From Saksenaea vasiformis B4078 (Eukaryota; Mucoromycota; Mucoromycetes; Mucorales; Saksenaeaceae), in the NCBI GenBank assembly GCA_000697055.1, contig JNDT01001569.1:1-44212 (forward strand): DNA of 44,212 bases. Direction: 5' to 3'. Under the pieces are notes generated by a model that had not been told where the DNA came from, did no database searches, and saw nothing but the letters and a program-made list of their open reading frames with translations. Made by a program: the position numbers and the translations under genes. Within the stretch, counting starts at the first letter, position 1. The number at the start of each line of letters is the position of its first letter. Shown one piece after another: positions 31,989 through 44,212 of this stretch.

Positions 31989-33407
31989 ATGGATGCAGAC
32001 AGCGGCTCGTCTGCTACATGGCTGCCCCTTCCTTACAGGCCGATCACGATATTCTGCATTGGCATCTGGGGGTGGGGTTTTAATCTCTTGCTACTCATCC
32101 GACATCACATTGATCCAACCTCACTACTCCAAATTCCTGGTGGCGACAAATATGCAACACCCTACCGTCCTGTCTTTTTTCTGGCGAGTATAACCTCGAT
32201 CTTGATTTTCATTCATGTGTGGCTCTACCGTCATACGTCAATGCTGTCATGGTTTCCCGCCACAGTATATCTATTTGCCCTTTGTCTTCTTTTATGGCCT
32301 GGACAAAGTTTGTATCGCAAAGAGCGAGTACGTTTTTTGAGGTAAGAGAAAACAAGAGTTTACGAGTCTGTGTGCTTACAAGCAGGGAAAAACCCATGAC
32401 AGAACGTTACGCCGCGTATTCTCTGCAAATCTCTTTGCATCTGTTTATTTCGCAGATGTTATCCTTGCCGATATTCTAACGAGTTTCGCCAACATTTTCG
32501 GTGACCTTTATGTCAACACGTGCGCGATGCTTACGGGCCAAGGCACTTACCTGGATAACGCGTGCAACCGTGATGTCTTTGTACCCCTCTTGATAAGGTA
32601 GTCCGCTAGCATGTATGGCAAAAAGGAGAGAAATCATCATAGAAACCAAGGAGATTGACCCGTTATTAGTATGCCTTATCTTATACGATTGAGGCAATGT
32701 CTTTCAGAATATTTGGAGTCCAGTGGGCAGAGCAAGCGCAGCTTATTCAACGCCCTCAAGTATGCATCAGCAATTCCTGTCATTATCCTATCAGCGACAC
32801 AGAAAAAGGCAGCTATGTACGTGGCCGAAGTGGGATCCGTGCCTAACTCATGGTGGATTGATGAAACAAATTTGTTTCGTTTATGGTATAATAGGACAAA
32901 ATTCAGAGAGGTAATAGTAACCATATTTATTTTAGGATGGTATTCGTCTTCATCAATTCCATGTATTCGTTCTGGTGGGATATCACTATGGATTGGAGTC
33001 TCATCAGTATCTCGTATGAATCACACAAAGTGGTCCCCTCCACAACGCCTATTATCCGCTTTCGCCGACATTTGCATTTTCATCACCCTTCATGGTACTT
33101 TGCCGCAATGATGTTCGATTTCTTACTTCGTATCACGTGGAGTCTCAAGTTTAGTTCACACGTTTACATTCGAAGACTAGAGGGAAGTGTCTTTTTGATT
33201 GGATTGCTTGAAGTTCTTCGGAGATGGGTCTGGGTTATCTTCCGGATGGAAAACGAATGGGTACGCCGACAACAAAATATGCTCCCTTCTTCCCATGGCC
33301 GTCACGATGCCCTACGCATGAACCGGATAGATCGAAATCCTAATAATAGTAGCAGTAGTAAATTATTGACGCCTATAGACGAAGAATCTGATACTGCAGA
33401 AGAATAG
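31989..33407 (+). CDS. EXS-domain protein, ERD1-like
   Basis: Exons 31989-32341, 32403-32597, 32670-32885 and 32936-33407 give 411 residues. The family (yeast Erd1, related to the EXS domain of XPR1/SYG1) acts in the Golgi, in phosphate recycling and retention of ER and glycosylation proteins. Visible signals: several N-terminal hydrophobic segments from residue 18, the polar block FADVILADILTSFANIFGDL, YVNTCAMLTG, a Trp-rich SVPNSWWIDETNLFRLW, and the EXS signature NSMYSFWWDITMDWSLISI followed by SLKFSSHVY and LEVLRRWVWVIFRMENEW. The hydrophilic C-terminus is Asn/Ser-rich. Intron 1 uses the acceptor CCCATGACAG. The stop is 129 bp before the URA3 start, same strand. Confidence 0.9.
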
Positions 33408-33536
33408 ATTTTTTTTACGTTATACATTTCCCTACAATGAAAAAGATAGACAACGCTCCGGCAAAGGCAGTGGCTTGTCGAGCGGTGATGTGAGAATCAA
33501 AGTGTCGAGTTTGTCGCGTTTTGTTTAAACCTCGCC

Positions 33537-34452
33537 ATGCTGAATACCTACAAGACCTATGCTGAGCGTGCTCAACAGCACCCTAATGCCTGTGCACGCT
33601 CCTTGTTTGAACTCATGGAACGAAAGCAGACCAACCTCTCCGTCGCGGTAGATGTGACCACGAAGAAGGAATTGCTTTCCATCGCCGATGCTGTCGGTCC
33701 CTTTGTGTGTGTGCTCAAGGTAAATGCCAGAATGAAATTATAGTTTATTGGCATCAGTACGAAACATAAGTCTAGACGCACATTGACATCGTGGAAGACT
33801 TTGATCGCGACCTGGTTGAACAACTGGAACAATTGGCAAAGAAACACGATTTCTTGATCTTTGAAGATCGCAAGTTTGCTGACATTGGTAAAGAAGAATG
33901 AAGCGTAGCCCTTCGTATAATGGAAGCTAACATGACAGAATAACAGGAAACACAGTCAAACACCAGTATGCCAATGGCATTTACAAGATCGCTTCATGGT
34001 CACACATCACCAATGCACATACTGTACCCGGCGAAGGCATTATCAAGGGCTTGGCTGAAGTGGGTTTACCTCTTGGTCGTGGTTTGTTGCTGTTGGCCGA
34101 GATGTCTTCCAAGGGCGCACTGACAAAGGGAAGCTACACAACGGATTCGGTGGAAATGGCACGCCGCAACAAAGACTTTGTGTTCGGATTTATTGCTCAA
34201 CACAAAATGAACGAACACCCCGATGAAGACTTTGTGGTTATGGCTCCCGGTGTGGGTTTGGATGTCACTGGTGACGGACTTGGTCAACAGTACCGAACAC
34301 CTCAGCAAGTGATCGTCGAGAGCGGAGCGGACGTGATCATTGTCGGTCGTGGTATCTATGGCAAACCTGATCAGGTCGAATTCCAAGCCAAACGCTATCG
34401 CGAAGCTGGTTGGAACGCCTATCTTGAAAGAGTACAACAGCATAGTCAATAA
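33537..34452 (+). CDS. pyrG/URA3: Orotidine 5'-phosphate decarboxylase
   Basis: Exons 33537-33719, 33776-33887 and 33947-34452 give 266 residues, the usual length. It decarboxylates OMP to UMP, the last step of de novo pyrimidine synthesis, in the cytosol. Motifs: [13 protein letters not shown], then the catalytic signature [20 protein letters not shown] with the Asp-x-Lys-x-x-Asp network, the [12 protein letters not shown] block, [13 protein letters not shown] and the phosphate-gripping [12 protein letters not shown] near the C-terminus. The gene looks intact. An AATAAA overlaps the stop codon (34448-34453). Repeat A copy 4 fills the gap to the convergent PKC1 gene. Confidence 0.98.
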
Positions 34453-34509
34453 AAAAGCGTTTAATGATACTCGACACTACTTGACAGAATTTCTTTCTTT
34501 TTTGTGTGA

Positions 34510-35520
34510 TATTTTCCCATCACTTCGCGCCAGTTTTGAAATTATTTGGCGTCGCTTCCGGATGAAGTCTGCGTTTTGAAGTGCCTATTTTTACATTCAT
34601 CCAATTCTATGATTTGCGAGTCATACTCTTCCATGTTACGTTTGTGGCGTTGGTAGCTCCCCATTATCTAACGCAAAAGGTGTGTCAGAGACAGGGTTCC
34701 ACTGCCTCGTGCAAGAACGCGTTAAAGATAAGGTTCTTTGTCTCATGCAAAAGGCGTGGCAATAATCGGATCCTTTTACTTCATGCAAAGGGAGTATGAA
34801 AGCTACCGTTTTTAATCTCATGCAAAAGACGTGTTGAAGATAGGTTCCTTTTATCTCACACAAAAAGGATGTCTCAGATATGGGAAAGTGATGCATATGT
34901 AAAGGGAGCACTTCTATTACCTTTTTTTTTTCTTCGACTCTGTTGGTACAAACATCGCTGGTACGGATGTCAACTTTTTATGGCATATCCAGGATCATTT
35001 CCGTTTTCTGTATGCCGTTTAGGCTGCACAACTGCTTTCCCGAACCGTCTTGGCTGTGTTGGTGCTTTATGTCCTTACTCTCAAGTAAGCAAATGTTGTC
35101 ACACACTCAGGATCGCTCAGTTTCCGTAATAGATTGCCAGACGTTGTATCGCTTCAAGCTCTCTACCGACCGTTCAAACATGGCCGCTCCTACGCCATTC
35201 GATCTCCCCTACCATCTCGCTACCCCCGCCCCTTCGGGTGCGGGGCTAGGCCTCCACATATGTGTGGAATTACCCTTCAGGGTAAGTGAAAGAACCTTTA
35301 AATATTCTTCCATTTATTAACCGTGAATTATTTTTTATGCCCGCTCGAATAAATTTTGCGTCCACTGGAGAGACCAAGTTCATGCAAGTTGATTGATCTT
35401 CTGACGAAAAATGGACGTACTAACGACCGCATATTCAATTCTTCTTTAGCGCAAACTTGTCTCTTCAGAGACGTAAGATTTGTTTAGTGTAGCGTAAAAA
35501 GTGATTCAATAAACAGTATT
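34510..35520 (+). repeat. Dispersed repeat A, copy 4
   Basis: The fullest copy, about 1 kb, lying between the convergent 3' ends of URA3 and PKC1. Starts near TTTTGAAATTATTTGGCG and ends near GATTCAATAAACAGTATTG. Its middle has the CCGAACCGTCTTGGCTGTG block with GTAAGCAAATG. No terminal inverted repeats or coding capacity identified. Confidence 0.75.
34667..34890 (+). repeat. Minisatellite inside repeat A copy 4
   Basis: About six imperfect units of 36-40 bp, each built on CTCATGCAAAAG(G/A)CGTG followed by a GATA..GGTTCCTTTT segment. Confidence 0.7.
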
Positions 35521-35562
35521 GTACAAATGCTATGTTCTGTGTGCTTTTTTTTCTTTCTTTCT

Positions 35563-39633
<4,071 letters not shown>

Positions 39634-41311
39634 CGTGGACTAAGATGTGGGCGAGATGTAACCGTGAAGATTATTTATACGACGTCTTAACGTGGTGGGA
39701 TTAACTGTACGGGAGCCACATTAGACACTTGACGGCAAAGACGCTCGAAACGATTACCTTTAAATACACACACTACCCCAATAAAAAAGCAAAGGAAAAG
39801 TAGAGATGCGTAGTTTGTACCTCCGGCCAGGAAAGAAAAGAAAAGAAAAACCAGCAGAGTGTGATGATAAAAACCAGAAGAATCGTCAAAAGCCCGACTA
39901 TTCGGCGATTGAAATTATGCTGCTGGGTGTGGCTCAACAAGTTTGGGGTGGACCAACAGATCGGTTAAACTAAACCCAGAGATCCGCCACAAACTTTTCC
40001 TTGTTCTACGTTTCTTTTATGGAAGGGATAGAGACGGAGGAGGATGGATAACTCTCGCATGCACACCTTGAAACAATTAATCTCATGTGCTACAATAAAC
40101 TATTACTATGGTAATATGTTTCGCTCATAAGTGGCACAATATATGACGTATTTTCGTTGATGAGCCGATCCATACACTCTCTGGTACTTTCTTTTTTTTT
40201 TTGCATCGATTGGAAAGTTTTGCAATTTCTATTGTTGAACTAAACAAAATACAGTTAAATTTGAGCATCCGAGACTTATTCATGCAGCCAGGAGATGGAA
40301 AAAAAAAGGACTTTTGTTACGTTGGGGGGGGAGTGCGACAAGATAGTTCTTTTTGTCTCGAGCAGTCATCATCTGAGAAAGCCATTTGTAACAAAAGTGG
40401 CCTAGTGTTTGTGTCATCTGATGAGAACATTAAACATTTGTTAAGCAGAGAGAGAGAGAGCGAGAGATCTGCTATTTTTGCGCCCCTGATCGTATCCGAT
40501 CAGCCCCATTGTCCCGAGGCAGCGCCGCCAAGTCATTCTATAGCATTCTATTATATAATTATCATGATGTATCTTAGAGTGGTTCCCCCCCCCACGTTAC
40601 ACGCGTTGTGCGTGATAGGTACGTCCCTGTTCACCAATAATACGTGGAAGCTGGATTGGGCTTCAAGCAAACCTCAGGGCTTTCCGATGGCAAGGCTCCT
40701 GGTCGGAACATAGAACAATACCTATCGCAATCAACGCGGCCAATGAAACGAAGATAAGATGCCACGATGCGTGGAGGTTGCTGTTTTAGTAGGTAAATCG
40801 TTTATTGTTCAATGTTGCGAAATAAAAAAAAAACCCTAAAGCCACTTCCATAAATGAACCCGCATTACTTGACAGATCCCTTGTGCCGCGGGTATAACTG
40901 GATTTCCTATTTCTGTAGTTGTTCCATTTGGAAATTGTCAATATCGCCGTCAGTAGAGTATGACAAGGTCATGGCACACACACTTGTCAACGAGGGTCAC
41001 TGTGACCCATCGACTACATCCTTCTCAGAAGATGGCTTCTAGATGCCTCTTCCAGCTCTTTCCTGCTTCTCAATGTACTATGCTAAACATGAAATCTCAT
41101 TTTCGCCTTAGGATCGTATCCAGTTTAGTCAAAAAAAAAGGGATACCAAACGTGCATGATGATGCCGTAATCAATTAGCTACTGTCGTACAAGACCGATT
41201 CCTTTCGAGAAAAAAAATGCACTCAGAGTTAGATTGAAGTATGTTATTGAATTTTTTTTTCTTTTTTTCATACTACTACTTTCTCCGCCCTTTTTTGGTT
41301 TTGTTTCTTTT
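39634..41311. other. Intergenic, between PKC1 5' end and TRAP-alpha 3' end
   Basis: About 1.7 kb. It contains the PKC1 promoter and an inverted pair of G/C runs (40316-40600). An open frame at 40201-40713 is low-complexity and judged non-coding. Confidence 0.5.
40316..40600. repeat. Inverted G-run/C-run pair
   Basis: GTTACGTTGGGGGGGG at 40316-40331 is matched, inverted, by nine C followed by ACGTTAC at 40585-40600, with one mismatch and one base of offset. The 250 bp between them has no clear coding. Confidence 0.5.
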
Positions 41312-42456
41312 TTACTTGCGGCTGGGTCTCTTCTTCACTTTAGGAGACTGCTTCGGAGTATCACCCTTCAAATGGTGTTCGGGGATCCACGATTCATCCA
41401 AAACCATTTGACCTGATTCATCACGGTGTGTAGGACGGACAGTAGGTTCATCTTTCTTGGCCTAATAATCCATGAAGGAAATTAAAAAGAATGGATCGCG
41501 GTGTATTATCGCTATCCCTACCTTGACCTTCTTACTGCCGCCAAAGAAAGCATCACGAATGAAGTAGCCCAATCCAAGAGCACCAGTGGCAAGGAGAACA
41601 TACAAGAAAAGGCTAGCATATCGCGGTCAGTTACCGGTAGCTCGCATGATGATCACTTACAGTTCAGGATCCCACCAAGCAATCTCGGGGTCAGCAATTG
41701 TGACAATGCCATTGTATCCGATAACGCGAACAGCAGTTTCCTGTCTCAAATTTTAGTAAAGCTACTTTTGAGATTTCATAAAACACTTACGCCATTCAAC
41801 AAGTCAACGAAAACGGTGAGACCAAGATCTCCTGGGGTAAACTCAGAGTAGAATACGTATGGGATTTCCACGGTGGTGTTGGCAGCAACAATAGCGTCGT
41901 AGCGGATGGCAGTCAACTATAGCAACAAAGAAAATGAGTGATCTATCATTTGTCGCGTATTTTGGCAATGCGTACGTTGCGAATGATCTTGCTGCTGTCT
42001 TCACGGTCAGTTATCTGACCAGAGACAGCGACAATAGAATAATCCTCGGCTTCCTTATTAGTAAGGGAAATAGAGACACTATTGCGTTGACCATTGGTGA
42101 TAACTGGGGATGGTTTAGTACCCATTTCGCCCATGTAAATTAAAACCTTACCTCCAAAAGGATTGTCTGGAAACTGAGCAGTAGCTTCGAAGTTAGCAGC
42201 AACAGCAGCAGCAGTGTCATCTTGTCCAAAGACTACGAGAATCGTGCATCAGCCATATTTCATATAAGAAGATGTTTCATTCTACACAAGATGGTCCATT
42301 GACGCGTCCCACGTTTCGGATCAACAACATCGCGCAAGGGCCATCAATAACATCGTCCCAGCGTCGGGGAGGAATGGTATAATAGAAAGAAACGTTACCA
42401 AAGACAGTTGCGAAGACCAAAAGGCAAAAAGCCCAAAGAGACACAGGCTTGGCCAT
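41312..42456 (-). CDS. Translocon-associated protein alpha subunit (TRAP-alpha/SSR1-like)
   Basis: Exons 42456-42399, 42232-42152, 42103-41976, 41916-41791, 41740-41661, 41612-41522 and 41461-41312 give 237 residues. TRAP-alpha is a single-pass ER membrane protein beside the Sec61 channel that helps some signal peptides insert. Visible: an N-terminal signal peptide (LWAFCLLVFATVF), an acidic lumenal start (GQDD), QFPDNPFG, the NLTAIRYDA block, IPYVFYSEFTPGDLGL, IADPEIAWWDPEL, one membrane span (about 158-180, LFLYVLLATGALGLGYFI), then a basic cytosolic tail with SKKVKAKKDEP. Intron 1 is unusually long for the window (166 nt). Its start lies only 174 bp from the Fanzor stop, on the same strand. 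Confidence 0.93.
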
Positions 42457-42630
42457 GACAGAGAACCAAAGAACAGGAGGGGCTAAAATCGAAAGCTTTC
42501 GGGGGAAACAAATCACAGCGCACTTAAGTCACCAAGAAAATGACGTGAGCTTTTTTTTGACGTGGCAAGGACTCTTACCTGCCCGAAGAGAGCACACCAT
42601 GTGCCTAACGAGAGGCTTGTTGACAGTTCC
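42457..42630 (-). promoter_or_regulatory. Shared gap: Fanzor 3' UTR and TRAP-alpha promoter
   Basis: 174 bp between the Fanzor stop and the TRAP-alpha ATG. It must hold the end of one transcript and the promoter of the other. In TnpB/Fanzor loci the guide RNA usually comes from the 3' end of the gene, so a guide scaffold may lie here; this is inference only. Confidence 0.35.
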
Positions 42631-44195
42631 TTACTGCCTAGCCCCAATATGGGGCGGTTGTTGTTGCTGTTGCGGTCGTTGTAATGAGACGGGTCTTGAC
42701 TCTAGCTGATGTCCATTTTCCATGTAGGCAACTAAAATCCTTCTCATGTTTCTTCCCGCGTTCACATCACGGTTCCAGAACTATACAATTTAATGACAAC
42801 ACAATGATAGCTCTGATAACACTTACTAATGGTCTGGGAGCTTGATCATCCGCAGCTTGTCCCAACTGATGGTGGTGGCACACCTTAATCGGATACACGC
42901 TGCTGCGATTGTCTGTGACGGCTGTATTAAAGATCCAGTTAGAAAAACAAGTATGCAATCTGATATTTACTTGCCTAACGGTCGAAGTTCTGGGCATTGT
43001 GATGTCGGATGCATCGTTCGTTCGTTCTCATCGAGGCAATATCGTTTGGGTCGCCCAGCCCCGACAAAGCGAATTACTTTGGTCCTGTTGATGGAGTCAA
43101 TTTTCGAACCTTCGCAGCAGTTTGATACGTACTCATGTGGACATCGTGCTGTTGGTGCTCGAAACTGTTCTGTGTCGTGGTCGCAGCTGGAACATACCTT
43201 GCTTGTGTTGTATTCATCGACCAGAACAACGAGGGCGTGTCTTGCGAGAACTCGCCGGAACGTCTAGTATGTGGGAATGCGTGAGACTTTTCTGAGAAAC
43301 TTGTAAATGCTGACCTTCACTGGAACTGGACCCTGGCCCCGCATTGTAGGTCGCAAATCCGCGTCACCGTATGCAATGATTGCTGGTTGTTCTGGACGAG
43401 GATGTTGTCGGCGTGCCTTGTGACGGCGATGCTTCCGCGATGATGGGGTCGACTTGTAGTGTGGTCGTACGTCCGGCTTTTGTAGATAAGTTAGCATAAT
43501 GTGAAATCTTTAGAGACTTACGTGTCGAGGTGTCCAATTGGCAATACGATCAGCCAGCACGTCGAGTGTGCTCTGCCTGGCAGAGTAGAAAAGGAGTCGA
43601 TTTTCTCGATGTCGATAGCTTTTGTTGAAGTTATGGAGCCTAATAAGTAATTAACAGAATTGATTTCATGCGTTTTCTTCTTACGTGTTATGAATGATGC
43701 TCAAGGCAGTGATATATCGCTGAAATTCTTGCATGCTCATAACGGTGGGAGGGTTGTTCGTCAATAAGTCGTACTGAGGCTGTATTTCTGCCGCGGTCCT
43801 AGATTTCAGTTCATTCTGCTTCGACCATGAAAACATTGACCGCAGTCTATGGATACCAAGATTAGCTCAACAATAGGGGGGCATCTGTAACTTACTGGTA
43901 CTCTTTATTACTGATCGTGGCAGAATGAGCATTGCGAAGTTCGGGAGTGTCCATAGCTTCGTTTGTATCTACGGCAGTGAACAACGATCGGATCCCTATA
44001 AGATTGTTAGATGCAGAAAGAGATCGACTGTCAGTCACACGCCTGGATCTACACCAATGATTCTTGACTGAGCTAATCGATCCTGGTCTAGCCCACGAGG
44101 CTCCTTATTCAGGTGATATATTCCTCTTTGCCAAGTACTCAGATCCATCTCTCGGGGCAGCAGTCGAAAATCTCGTTTAGAAGATGGATATCGTT
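42631..44195 (-). CDS. Fanzor (eukaryotic TnpB homologue), C-terminal part; start outside window
   Basis: Exons 44195-44043, 43995-43896, 43846-43685, 43639-43522, 43476-43315, 43263-42975, 42921-42827 and 42780-42631, about 409 residues. Fanzors are RNA-guided DNA nucleases found in eukaryotic transposable elements. RuvC-I is IIGVDPGIRSL. The RuvC-II region reads AIIAYGDADLRPTMRGQG, with Gly where TnpB has the catalytic Glu; an alternative Glu is in VLVDEYNTSKVCSSC, which also starts the zinc finger. RuvC-III is WNRDVNAGRNM. A Gln/Pro-rich tail ends the protein. Two introns fit only as GC-AG (donors at 44042 and 42974). A further in-frame 48 nt intron (43132-43085, GTACGT...CAG) is likely. 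The N-terminal recognition domains and any transposon end lie beyond the right edge. Confidence 0.82.
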
Positions 44196-44212
44196 CTTAT
44201 GAAACACAGTAA

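Noticed and set aside
40201..40713. 170-codon open frame on the plus strand
   Set aside because: Passes through A, G and C homopolymers and the inverted pair; no motif or splice context.
43170..43205. Donor-like GTATGT right after NTSK in Fanzor
   Set aside because: Would remove the conserved CSSC zinc-finger start, and the matching acceptor is too close for an intron.

Overview
The window looks like nuclear DNA of an early-diverging filamentous fungus, most likely Mucoromycota and probably Mucorales. It has many short introns (about 45-80 nt) with GTAAGT-type donors and AT-rich intergenic DNA. Its gene set fits a fungus: PKC1 with HR1-C2-C1-kinase order, OMP decarboxylase, an ERD1/EXS protein and a G-alpha subunit. 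Two further gene types are, from memory, expanded in Mucoromycota: Sel1-repeat proteins and a seven-exon family resembling PD-(D/E)XK nucleases. The exon models were built by hand. In nearly all of them every splice phase closes exactly, which is the main support for the coordinates.

Layout. 1-3800: a Tc1/mariner element cut by the left edge, inserted beside a decayed minus-strand gene, then a possible LTR with a duplicated block. 4139-5947: first member of the seven-exon family. 7015-8160: dead MULE-like transposase. 8239-14378: housekeeping block with UNC-50, a cysteine-rich orphan, a class 3 lipase with one frameshift, and G-alpha. 16100-31990: repeat-rich accessory region. It holds a Sel1-repeat gene with one frameshift, an LRR/NLR-like gene, a second family member with a nonsense codon, a relic of a third, copies of dispersed repeats A and B, intact QCR9, and a relic duplicate of the QCR9 5' end. 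31989-42456: ERD1-like, URA3/pyrG, PKC1 and TRAP-alpha. 42631-44195: the C-terminal two thirds or so of a Fanzor-type gene, a eukaryotic TnpB homologue and probable RNA-guided nuclease; its start lies beyond the right edge.

Functional links. QCR9 is a respiratory complex III subunit. UNC-50, ERD1-like and TRAP-alpha belong to the secretory pathway. G-alpha and PKC1 are signalling proteins. There is no operon logic; neighbours are simply close, often less than 200 bp apart.

Most notable items: the Fanzor gene abutting the TRAP-alpha promoter; three introns that keep frame only if read as GC-AG; and a five-copy repeat family that carries its own minisatellite and, in one copy, runs into an open reading frame. 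All protein identities come from recognition of motifs, without any database search.
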